Assembly: GCA_015490875.1 (NCBI GenBank)
Contig: WFWZ01000004.1
Location: forward strand, 1-64,000
DNA length: 64,000 nucleotides
Origin: Planctomycetaceae bacterium
Lineage (GTDB): Bacteria > Planctomycetota > Planctomycetia > Pirellulales > Pirellulaceae
Direction: 5' to 3'
A program made the translations under genes and the position numbers. Shown piece after piece: positions 45,652 to 53,800 of this stretch. The notes under the pieces are model-generated. The model was not told the origin of the DNA and did no database searches. It saw only the letters and a list, made by a program, of their open reading frames with translations. How positions within the stretch are numbered: the stretch's first letter is position 1; every line of letters starts with the position of its first letter.

Positions 45652-45924
45652 ATGTCATCTCGCCCTGACGACGACCTCGACACGGTGCACAGTTCGGCGC
45701 CGGGCGTTCCCAAGGAAGTTCCGCCGCCCCAGTTCTCCCTAGGAATGCTCCTGCTCGTCATGGTGCTCGTTGCAGTTGGAGCCATGGCGGCCCGACAACT
45801 TCTCATCGCCGCCGAAGTTCCTCACCGACGAGCCATTTTCGTGGTAGTCGTCGTACCGTTGCCGCTTTTCTCAGCGCTCGTGGCAAGTTGGCTGGCCCGC
45901 GTCATGCGGCGCTGGATGTCGTGA
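45652..45924 (+). CDS. Small membrane protein, unknown function
   Basis: 90 residues with two hydrophobic segments (about 30-48 and 60-80) joined by a short basic loop. The N-terminal 25 residues are acidic and Pro-rich. Nothing is recognised by family. Kept because the hydrophobic pattern is coherent and the start has GGGG upstream; modest confidence only. Confidence 0.5.
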   Translation: MSSRPDDDLDTVHSSAPGVPKEVPPPQFSLGMLLLVMVLVAVGAMAARQLLIAAEVPHRRAIFVVVVVPLPLFSALVASWLARVMRRWMS

Positions 45925-46237
45925 AGGAACCGCCATGTGTGTTTGCGCTGGGACCGCTTCCTTCCGTCTTCAGTTTGCCTAATCCTCAACACCGGCGCCA
46001 CCCAACTTTTCCGATCACCGGCTTTGAGGAAGTTGCGGGAAATGGCCAAGCTGGTCAAGGCTGGCAAGGGAGCGCGACGATACCATGCGTGACGGCGACT
46101 TCACTGGGGTCGACGTCAGGGTGTCACCCGGTCGTTGTGGGCCGCTCTTGGCAACTGGCGAAGAGCCGACCGAGTGATTCATCCGTTGGTACGTGTGTAT
46201 CTATGAGCGTTTTCCAATTAGGAGCAGGAGCCCTCCC
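45925..46237. other. Intergenic region upstream of the Cys-rich repeat gene
   Basis: This 313-bp gap has no gene recognised. It should contain the promoter of the Cys-rich protein, but no clear -35/-10 pair was found. Confidence 0.3.
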
Positions 46238-46765
46238 ATGAAGATTCGAGCGATCACTCCAGCGGTCCTGGCGGCCGGCCTGATCTATGTCGCGAGCGCC
46301 AGTAATGCGTCCGCGTTCGGCCTGCTGGACCGAGTCATGTACGGCGGCGAGCCCGGGTGCTGTGCCGAGACCACCTGTGCGGTCGATCCCAAGTGCAGCT
46401 GGGAACCGACTTGTTGCGCCCCGCGCCGCCACCGTTGTCACCGGTTCCGCAACAACTGCTGCGAGCCCAAGTGCGCTGTCGAGCCAACTTGCTGCGGCCA
46501 TCGTCACCACCGGCGCTGGTTCGCCAAGGATTGCTGCGAGCCGAAGTGCGCTGTCGAGCCAACCTGCTGCGCTCCTCGCCGTCATCGTTGCCACCGGTTC
46601 CGCAACAACTGCTGCGAGCCGAAGTGCGCCGTGGAGCCGACCTGCTGCGCTCCCCGCCGCCATCGCTGCCATCGGTTCCGCAAGAGCTGCTGCGAGCCGA
46701 CCTGCGAAGTGAGCTGCGGCATCGTGATGGAGAAGGCTCCCGCTCAGCCGACTCCCGCCAAGTAA
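46238..46765 (+). CDS. Secreted Cys/His-rich tandem-repeat protein
   Basis: 175 residues with a clear signal peptide (about 1-26, AxA cleavage). The mature part holds 28 cysteines and many His/Arg. A 25-26 residue unit, CCEPKCAVEPTCC followed by an APRRHRCHRFR stretch, repeats with CC at 74-75, 99-100, 125-126 and 151-152, so about 3.5 copies. The spacing suggests many disulfides or metal ions. Unknown function; planctomycetes encode several secreted Cys-rich repeat proteins, possibly structural or metal-binding (inference). AGGAGCAGGAG lies before the ATG. The repeats are near-identical at DNA level (about 78 bp), so copy number may vary between strains. Confidence 0.85.
   Translation: MKIRAITPAVLAAGLIYVASASNASAFGLLDRVMYGGEPGCCAETTCAVDPKCSWEPTCCAPRRHRCHRFRNNCCEPKCAVEPTCCGHRHHRRWFAKDCCEPKCAVEPTCCAPRRHRCHRFRNNCCEPKCAVEPTCCAPRRHRCHRFRKSCCEPTCEVSCGIVMEKAPAQPTPAK
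46457..46712 (+). repeat. Tandem 75-78 bp coding repeats
   Basis: About 3.3 copies inside the Cys-rich protein gene, near-identical at DNA level, each encoding the CCEPKCAVEPTCC unit. Potential for slipped-strand copy-number change; not CRISPR, because no spacers vary between units. Confidence 0.75.
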
Positions 46766-46848
46766 ACGAAGGCGAACGGCGTCTCGAGCCGGCCAGTGTC
46801 CAACCCCCTCGGGCCGACTCCCGACCCAATGCTGGAACGCCAATCGTC

Positions 46849-46886
46849 GCGGCCTCCGGGCACCCCGCCTGGAGGCCGCGTTTTTT
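46849..46886 (+). terminator. Rho-independent terminator of the Cys-rich gene
   Basis: GCGGCCTCC (46849-46857) pairs with GGAGGCCGC (46871-46879), a 9-bp GC stem with a 13-nt loop, followed by a run of six T (46881-46886). Confidence 0.8.
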
Positions 46887-47314
46887 GTTGCGCCCCATGA
46901 CCTTGCTGCCGACCCAACCCCTTCGGACAACAAGTCTGGCAAAACCGGCAAAGAAACGCGAAGAGACAAGGCAGCTCGAGTCGATAAATGAGAGGGGATA
47001 GGTGGAAAGGGAAAAGTTCGGTGCAGTAGCCGTGTCGATCGAGTGATTGGGATGTCGCTTCGTCTCGCCATGGTACTTCGCGCCGCGTGGGCCTTCCCCG
47101 CCTTACCCCTGTGGGGAGAACCGAATTTGGTCGTCGCCGGGGCGGTGCGTTCGAACTGACACTTGACGAGGAGACCTTCGCCTCGTGACCTGCTGGGTGG
47201 TCGTCCAAGCTGCGCAGTCGAACCGCCGCACACCGGCGCGGCCGAGTCCCCCTCTGTCCCACGAACTCCCGGCGTTTGAAACCAGAGACTTCCAGCGGTC
47301 CAGAGCGAGTGCCG
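46887..47314. other. Intergenic region after the terminator
   Basis: The remainder of the 549-bp gap before the Nif3-like gene shows no gene, repeat or RNA that could be supported. Predicted ORFs on the minus strand here (for example one crossing 46744-47649) are antisense shadows. Confidence 0.4.
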
Positions 47315-48112
47315 ATGATGATGACCGTGCGCGACGTAACCCAATACCTGGAACACCTGGCTCCGGCCACACTGGCCGAATCCTGGGATAACGTCGGTCT
47401 CCTCCTGGGCGATTTCGACCAACCGGTACAGCGAGTGATGACCTGCCTCACCTTGACGGACGAAACCGCCGATGAAGCTCGCGAGAGGGAAGCGCAACTC
47501 GTCGTCACCCACCATCCCCTTCCCTTCCGCCCGATCAGCCAAGTCACCACACACACGCTTCCCGGAAGACTGGTCTGGAAGTTGGCATCCGGACGAGTGT
47601 CCGTCTTCAGTGCGCATACCGCCTTTGATTCGGCGGCGCAAGGCATCAACCACCGCCTGGCCGACGGTCTGGAGCTAACTGACGTTCGTCCATTGCGGCC
47701 GGCCGGTGATGAAGCGAACGCCGAACTCGGAAGCGGACGACTCGGCGTCTGCGATCCCCCTCAACCCCTTGGCGAACTCGCCCGGCGTCTCAAATCGTTC
47801 CTCGAACTCAAACACCTCGCCGTTGTCGGTCAACTCGACCAGATCGTGTCCCGAGTCGCCATTGCGTGCGGAGCCGCTGACGAATTCTTAAAGGACGCCG
47901 TGGAACAAGAATGTGACGCGTTCGTGCTAGGGGAAGCTCGATTCCATACCCTTTTGCACGCCCAAGCTCACAACGTCGGTCTCTTGCTTCCGGGCCACTT
48001 TGCCAGCGAACGCTTCGCCATGGAGCGACTGGCTTCCGAACTGGCGCTCGTCTTTCCCCAACTGGAAATCTGGTGCGCTGAACGGGAACGCGATCCCGTA
48101 AGTCTTGTTTGA
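47315..48112 (+). CDS. Nif3/YbgI-like dinuclear metal-centre protein
   Basis: 265 residues. It has the family markers ESWDNVGLLLGD near the N-terminus, VVTHHPLPF (metal-binding His pair) and SAHTAFDSAAQGINHRLA, and a C-terminal VLGEARFHTLLHAQ/LLPGHFASERF half. Members form hexamers with two metal ions and are often called GTP cyclohydrolase-like, but activity is unproven. Three consecutive ATG codons (47315, 47318, 47321) could each start it; the first is used. It converges on rph with a 13-bp gap. Confidence 0.88.
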   Translation: MMMTVRDVTQYLEHLAPATLAESWDNVGLLLGDFDQPVQRVMTCLTLTDETADEAREREAQLVVTHHPLPFRPISQVTTHTLPGRLVWKLASGRVSVFSAHTAFDSAAQGINHRLADGLELTDVRPLRPAGDEANAELGSGRLGVCDPPQPLGELARRLKSFLELKHLAVVGQLDQIVSRVAIACGAADEFLKDAVEQECDAFVLGEARFHTLLHAQAHNVGLLLPGHFASERFAMERLASELALVFPQLEIWCAERERDPVSLV

Positions 48113-48125
48113 CACCTTCGAAAAC

Positions 48126-48839
48126 TCAAAACGGCCACTTCTTCCCCAGTGCCTCCTTCTGGCGACGCGTCAACTGCGCGATGCCTTTTTTGGCGAGCGT
48201 CAACAGACGTTGCAGGTCGTCTTCGCCGAACGTCGCCTCCTCACCCGTTCCTTGAATCTCGACGTAGCGCCCCGAACCAGTCATGACGACGTTCATGTCG
48301 ACGTCGGCTGCCGCGTCGGCTTCATAATCGAGATCGAGCACCGTGCGACCTCCGACCAGCCCGACACTGACCGCGGCCACCGAATCGCGCAGGGGAAGCG
48401 AGTCCGAGGAAGGAAGCTCGCGGCGAATCGACCAGAGGGCGTCGACCAGGGCGATCCAGCCTCCGGTAATCGACGCGGTGCGCGTTCCTCCATCCGCTTC
48501 GAGTACGTCGCAGTCGACCGTAATGAGACGCGGGCCGAGGGCTTCCAGATCGACGACCGCTCGGAGCGACCGTCCGATCAACCGCTGAATCTCCGTCGTG
48601 CGCCCGTCCACTTTGCCACCTCGATCTCGTTTCTTGCGCGGCGACGTGCTCCCCGGTAGCATACTGTACTCGGCAGTCACCCACCCCTTCCCCGAATCAG
48701 CCAACCACGGAGGAACGTCCTCGCTGACGCTCGCCGTGCACAACACCGTCGTGCGCCCGGCCTGATAGAGCACGCTCCCCGGTGCGGTCTTGGTGAAACG
48801 GCGACGAATCTTGACCGGTCGCAACTGCGAGGCACTCAT
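48126..48839 (-). CDS. rph: Ribonuclease PH
   Basis: Phosphorolytic 3'-5' exoribonuclease that trims tRNA 3' ends. 237 residues, a normal length. The order is [52 protein letters not shown] (phosphate-binding Arg), [22 protein letters not shown] and [25 protein letters not shown] (here V-D-M-N), as in RNase PH. The start overlaps the stop of a small secreted-peptide ORF (TGATG), suggesting coupling. Confidence 0.93.
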   Translation of the reverse strand: MSASQLRPVKIRRRFTKTAPGSVLYQAGRTTVLCTASVSEDVPPWLADSGKGWVTAEYSMLPGSTSPRKKRDRGGKVDGRTTEIQRLIGRSLRAVVDLEALGPRLITVDCDVLEADGGTRTASITGGWIALVDALWSIRRELPSSDSLPLRDSVAAVSVGLVGGRTVLDLDYEADAAADVDMNVVMTGSGRYVEIQGTGEEATFGEDDLQRLLTLAKKGIAQLTRRQKEALGKKWPF

Positions 48840-48994
48840 CAGGGCATACTTCCTTTCTTTCGATGGTCATCAATGGCACCAGGTGGAACGGCCGCCGGTA
48901 CGGCCGAGACTGTCAGACATGCGGCCAGTGCGCCAACAAGCCAAACTGTGAGCCGGACCAGACGAGGCACGGAGAAAACGGTTTGTAACATCAT
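48839..48994 (-). CDS. 51-residue signal-peptide-like microprotein translationally coupled to rph
   Basis: [19 protein letters not shown] followed by an alanine/valine-rich hydrophobic stretch ending [17 protein letters not shown] looks like a complete export signal or a small membrane peptide. AAGGA lies about 8 nt upstream of the ATG at 48994. Its stop TGA overlaps the rph ATG as TGATG. Small size lowers confidence, but ribosome binding site, hydrophobicity and coupling agree. Function unknown. Confidence 0.45.
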   Translation of the reverse strand: MMLQTVFSVPRLVRLTVWLVGALAACLTVSAVPAAVPPGAIDDHRKKGSMP

Positions 48995-49190
48995 CGGATG
49001 TTCCTTCGTCAACGTAACGTCGCAAGTCGCATCGAGTTCCTTTATCATAGAGATTCGAAACGGCCTGAGGAGCGACTGTGAGGCGAAATCGCGGTTTCGA
49101 TTGTGGGAAAGCACCGATCGGATGAAGCTTCAAAGGCGGCCGAGTTGACAGATAGGCGAAATGGCGCCGGAGGATAAAGGAGAATACCCA

Positions 49191-50720
49191 ATGCGACGAC
49201 TCCTACAGTTATGGACGAGTGTGGCCTGGTGCCTTGTGGCGGCAAGCAGCCTCTGGAGTGCCGAACGGCCGAACGTGATACTCGTCATGGCTGATGACCT
49301 GGGCATTGGCGATATCACGCCGACGAATCCCCAGTGCCGGATCCGAACGCCTCGCCTTGAGCAACTGGCTCGTGAAGGAATGACCTTCCTCGATGCCCAT
49401 ACGCCCAGCTCCGTTTGTACCCCCACGCGCTATGGCCTTTTGACCGGCCGCTACAACTGGCGGTCGCGGCTGGCGCACGGGGTGTTGAGCGGCCGGAGTG
49501 AACACTTGATTCCCGCGGACCGTCCAACCCTCGGGCACTTGATGCACCGAGCCGGTTACCACACGGCAATGATTGGCAAATGGCACCTCGGTTGGGACTG
49601 GCACAAGGAAAATGGCAAGATCGACTTCACCAGACCTGTCAGGAACGGCCCGGACATCAATGGCTTCGACTATTACTACGCGCATTGCGGGTCACTCGAT
49701 ATGCCGCCGTATGTGTGGGTCGACACCGGTCGCATCACCGCGCCTCCCGATCGCGAAGAAGGCGTGACTCGGAAAGAAGATCCGTATGGTTGGTATCGGC
49801 GAGGCCCGATCGGTGCGGACTTTCACATTCCCAAAGTGCTTCCGCATCTGTTCGATAAGGCGATGGCGTACGTGCAGGCACGAGCCGATGCGGCGAAGAA
49901 GGGTAAGCCGTTCTTCCTCTATCTCGCCTTGCCGGCTCCTCACACGCCGATCGTTCCTCTTCCTCCGTTTCGTGGTGCCAGCGGACTCAACCCCTATGCC
50001 GACTTCGTCATGCAAGTCGACCACCATATGGGACAACTCCTCGACACTTTGAAAGATGCAGGACTTGAAGAAAACACACTGGTGATCTTCACCAGTGACA
50101 ATGGCTGCTCACCGGTCGCCAACTTCGAATTGCTCAAGTCGAAAGGACACGACCCGAGTGCCGGCTTCCGAGGTCACAAGGCGGACATCTACGAAGGAGG
50201 GCACCGCGTGCCGCTGATCGTGCGCTGGCCTGGAAAGATCCGACCTGGTAGCAAGACCAAAGCGCTGGCCTGCCTCACGGACATTTACCCAACCCTGCGA
50301 GAGATCACCGGTCAGCCGCGCGAGGAAGTGGGCGGGGAAGACGGGTTCAGCCTGTGGGCGGTCCTGAAAGGAGCGCCTACGTCCAAACGCACCACTCTCG
50401 TCAGCCACTCGATCGAAGGCCGATTCGCCATCCGCCAAGGCCCCTGGAAACTGTGTCTGTGCCCCGGCAGCGGCGGGTGGAGTGCGCCTCGAGACAAAGA
50501 GGCCCTGAAGAAAGGCATGCCACCGATGCAACTGTTCCACTTGGGAGACGACCCGGGTGAACGCCGCAACCTGGTCGACGAGCATCCGGAAAAGGTGCGT
50601 GAACTCCTGCTGCTGCTCGACCAGCAAGTCCGGTGGGGCCGGTGCACCCCCGGAAAGCCACTCAAGAACGACCGCAAAATCGAGTTCCTCCCCAAGGGGG
50701 TCGCATTGCCGCGGTCGTAA
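49191..50720 (+). CDS. Type I sulfatase (second copy)
   Basis: Exported sulfatase of 509 residues, signal peptide about 1-24. RPNVILVMADDLGIGD begins the fold; the maturation motif is C76-T-P-T-R80, with MIGKWHLGWDW as second signature and FTSDNGCSP in the centre. GGHRVPLIVRWPGKIRPGSKT follows. AAGGAG before the ATG at 49191 decides the start. It precedes the giant PSCyt1 gene by 115 bp on the same strand. Substrate unknown; exported polysaccharide sulfate is likely. Confidence 0.94.
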   Translation: MRRLLQLWTSVAWCLVAASSLWSAERPNVILVMADDLGIGDITPTNPQCRIRTPRLEQLAREGMTFLDAHTPSSVCTPTRYGLLTGRYNWRSRLAHGVLSGRSEHLIPADRPTLGHLMHRAGYHTAMIGKWHLGWDWHKENGKIDFTRPVRNGPDINGFDYYYAHCGSLDMPPYVWVDTGRITAPPDREEGVTRKEDPYGWYRRGPIGADFHIPKVLPHLFDKAMAYVQARADAAKKGKPFFLYLALPAPHTPIVPLPPFRGASGLNPYADFVMQVDHHMGQLLDTLKDAGLEENTLVIFTSDNGCSPVANFELLKSKGHDPSAGFRGHKADIYEGGHRVPLIVRWPGKIRPGSKTKALACLTDIYPTLREITGQPREEVGGEDGFSLWAVLKGAPTSKRTTLVSHSIEGRFAIRQGPWKLCLCPGSGGWSAPRDKEALKKGMPPMQLFHLGDDPGERRNLVDEHPEKVRELLLLLDQQVRWGRCTPGKPLKNDRKIEFLPKGVALPRS

Positions 50721-50835
50721 ACGGGTGGTCGCTGCCTCGCGAAGCGCTACCTCCCTGGCTCGATTACGGTTATAATAATGTCCCCCCTCAGGAATCCCTC
50801 CTTTTGGACCCTTGGTGCGTTGGAGTCCCCATCCG

Positions 50836-53800
50836 ATGACTTTGTTGACCTGCCGAAGTGTTCTCCGTGCGGCGCTGCTGGGGTTGGCTGTGACCTCGTG
50901 GTCGCTGATCGTCACGGCCAGCAGCCAAGCTGATGAACCGAAGGATGCTGCCCAACGACCGATCAGCTTTCACCGCGAAATTCGGCCCATTCTCCAAGCC
51001 CACTGCCAAGGGTGCCACCAGCCGGCCAAGGCCGATGGCGACTATGTCATGACGCAGTTCGAGCGGCTGGTGCGGGGAGGAGAATCGGGATCTCCGGCCA
51101 TCGTGCCCGGCAAACCCGAAGAGAGTCACCTCGTCGAAATGATCACGCCGGTCGACGGCGAAGCGGCGATGCCCGAAGGTAGACCGCCTCTGGATGCCGA
51201 GTCGATCGCAAAGATCGTGCAATGGATTCGCCAGGGCGCCGTCGATGATACGCCTCAAAACGCCAAGATGCGTTACGATCTCGATCATCCTCCCGTCTAC
51301 GTGCGCCCACCGGTCGTCACGGCGCTCGACTACAGTCCCGATGGCAAGTGGCTGGCTGTCGCCGGGTTCCATGAGGTCCTCTTGCACCGAGCCGAAGGAG
51401 GACTGGCCGGGCGCTTGATCGGCTTGGCCGAACGGATCGAATCGGTGTCGTTCTCGCCTGATGGAAAACGTCTTGCCGTCACCGGCGGACTCCCCGGACG
51501 GGCCGGCGAGTTGCAAATCTGGGAGTTGCAAGAGAGCACCGCCGATGGCAAACCCGTGCTCTCTGGAGAGTTGGCACTTTCGATCCCCGTCACGCACGAC
51601 ACGGTCTACGCCGGCAAATGGTCGCCCGACGGCAAGTTGGTTGTTGTCGGTTGCGCCGACAACTCGGTGCGTGTCTTCGACGCGACAAGCGGCGAGCAGG
51701 TCTTGTTTCAGGGAGCCCACAACGACTGGGTGCTCGATGCCGTCTTTTCCGTAGACGGCAAGCATCTTATGTCGGTCGGCCGAGACATGTCCGCCAAGTT
51801 GATCGAGGTGGCGACCGAGCGTTTTGTCGATAACATCACCTCGATCACACCGGGAGCACTCAAGGGAGGCATCCAGTCGGTTGCTCGGCATCCCACGCGC
51901 AACGAGATCGTCATCGGCGGCGCCGACGGCGTCCCCAAAGTCTACCGCGTCTTCCGCGAAACACCTCGACGTATCGGCGACGATGCCAACCTCATTCGGC
52001 GGCTGCCTCCGTTGAAAGGACGCATCTTCGCCGTCGCCGTCTCGCAAGACGGCAAGCGCATCGCGTCGGCCAGTAGCTGGAACGGCCGAGGTCAGATCGC
52101 CATCGACGGCTATGAGTTCGACACGTCGCTGACCGACGAACTCAAAAAGATCATGTCCAAGGTGGTGACGACGCGAAGTCCGGAGGAAAAGAAGAAGCTG
52201 GAGGAATATCGCACTCGAGGTTTGAAGCGGTACGCCCTGATCGACGTGCCGGCCGGCGTCTTCGCAGTCGATTTCCATCCCGACGGAAAGACATTGGCGG
52301 CCTCGGGATTCGATGGGAAAGTGCGTCTGATCGACGTGGCAACAGGTAAAGTCCGCTCCACGTTCGATGCGGCTCGCGTCTCTCCTCGAGCCGACATCGC
52401 CAAGGCGTCGGTCATCGAGCGCGTCTGGCCGGACCAGGAAGAATCGTTGGCTGAGGAGTTTCCGGCCGGGAAGAAGGTCGCCAAACTGACGGCCAGCCCC
52501 GAACGCATCGACCTGCGTCATCCGTTCGACTATGTGCAACTCGTCGTCACCGCCGTCCTCGATTCCGGCGAGATGGTCGACGTAACCCGGATGGTCTCCT
52601 TCCAGCTCGACCAGGACATCGCCTATATCACTCGACGCGGACTCGTGTTGGCTAAAGCCGACGGTCAGGCGAAACTCCGCCTCGAATTGGCGGGCCGATC
52701 GTTGGATGTTCCCGTTGCGGTGACCGGTGTGTCGGCTCCGTTCGTCCCCGACTTTGTGCAACATGTCGGTCCCGTCATTTCGAAGCTCGGGTGCAATCAA
52801 GGAACCTGTCACGGAGCGGCCAAGGGGAAGAACGGCTTCAAGTTGTCGTTGCGGGGTTACGATCCGATTTTCGACGTGCGAGCCTTCACAGATGATCACG
52901 CGTCTCGGCGTGCCAATATTGCGTCACCCGACGACAGTTTGATGCTCTTGAAGGCGACCGCCGCCGTCCCGCACATGGGCGGCCAGCTGATGCGCCCCGG
53001 GGACGACGCCTACCGGATGATTCGCGACTGGATCGCCGCAGGAGCCGAATTGAATCGCGAATCGCCTCGAGTCGCCAAGATTGAGATTCTGCCTGATAAA
53101 CCCGTCATTGAGACGATCGGATCACGTCAACAGTTTCGAGTCGTGGCGACCTACACCGACGGAACACGACGCGATGTGACGCAGCAAGCATTCTTGACCA
53201 GCGGCGACAGTGAGATCGCCAAAGAAGACGCTGCCGGGCTGCTGCTCAGTCTTCGTCGCGGAGAAGCGCCGGTGCTGGCTCGGTACGAAGGAGCGTACGC
53301 CGCGACGACGTTGACCGTTATGGGAAACCGGGAGGGCTTCACCTGGCAAGAACCACCAAAGGCGAGTCGCATTGACGAGCTAGTCGCGTCGAAATGGAAA
53401 CGCATGAAGATCCTCCCGTCGCCACTTTGCGACGATGCCACCTTCCTGCGCCGTGTCTATCTCGATCTGACAGGACTACCCCCTGCCGCCGAAGAGGTCC
53501 GCAAGTTCTTGGACGATGATCGCCCCACGGAAGTCAAACGCCAGGAGGTAATCGATCGGTTGATCGGAAGTCCGGAATATGTGGACTACTGGACGAACAA
53601 GTGGGCCGACCTCTTGATGGTCAATCGAAAATACTTGGGAACCGAGGGGGCGGTGGCGTTTCGTAACTGGATTCGCACGCAGATCGCCGAGAACACTCCC
53701 TACGATGAGTTCGCTCGGCGCATCGTCACCGCGTCGGGGTCGAACCGCGAGAATCCTCCGGCGTCGTACTTCAAGATCCTGCGCACTCCCGAGGCCGTCA

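Noticed and set aside
46457-46712. Possible CRISPR array
   Set aside because: Tandem coding repeats without variable spacers, within a gene with signal peptide.
46124-47653. 509-residue minus-strand ORF over the Cys-rich repeat gene
   Set aside because: Composition (Ala/Ser/Arg repeats) mirrors the complementary Cys-rich repeats; it is an antisense artefact.
50788-52899. 703-residue minus-strand ORF inside the giant PSCyt1 gene
   Set aside because: Antisense to WD40 and PSCyt1 coding sequence with no homology.
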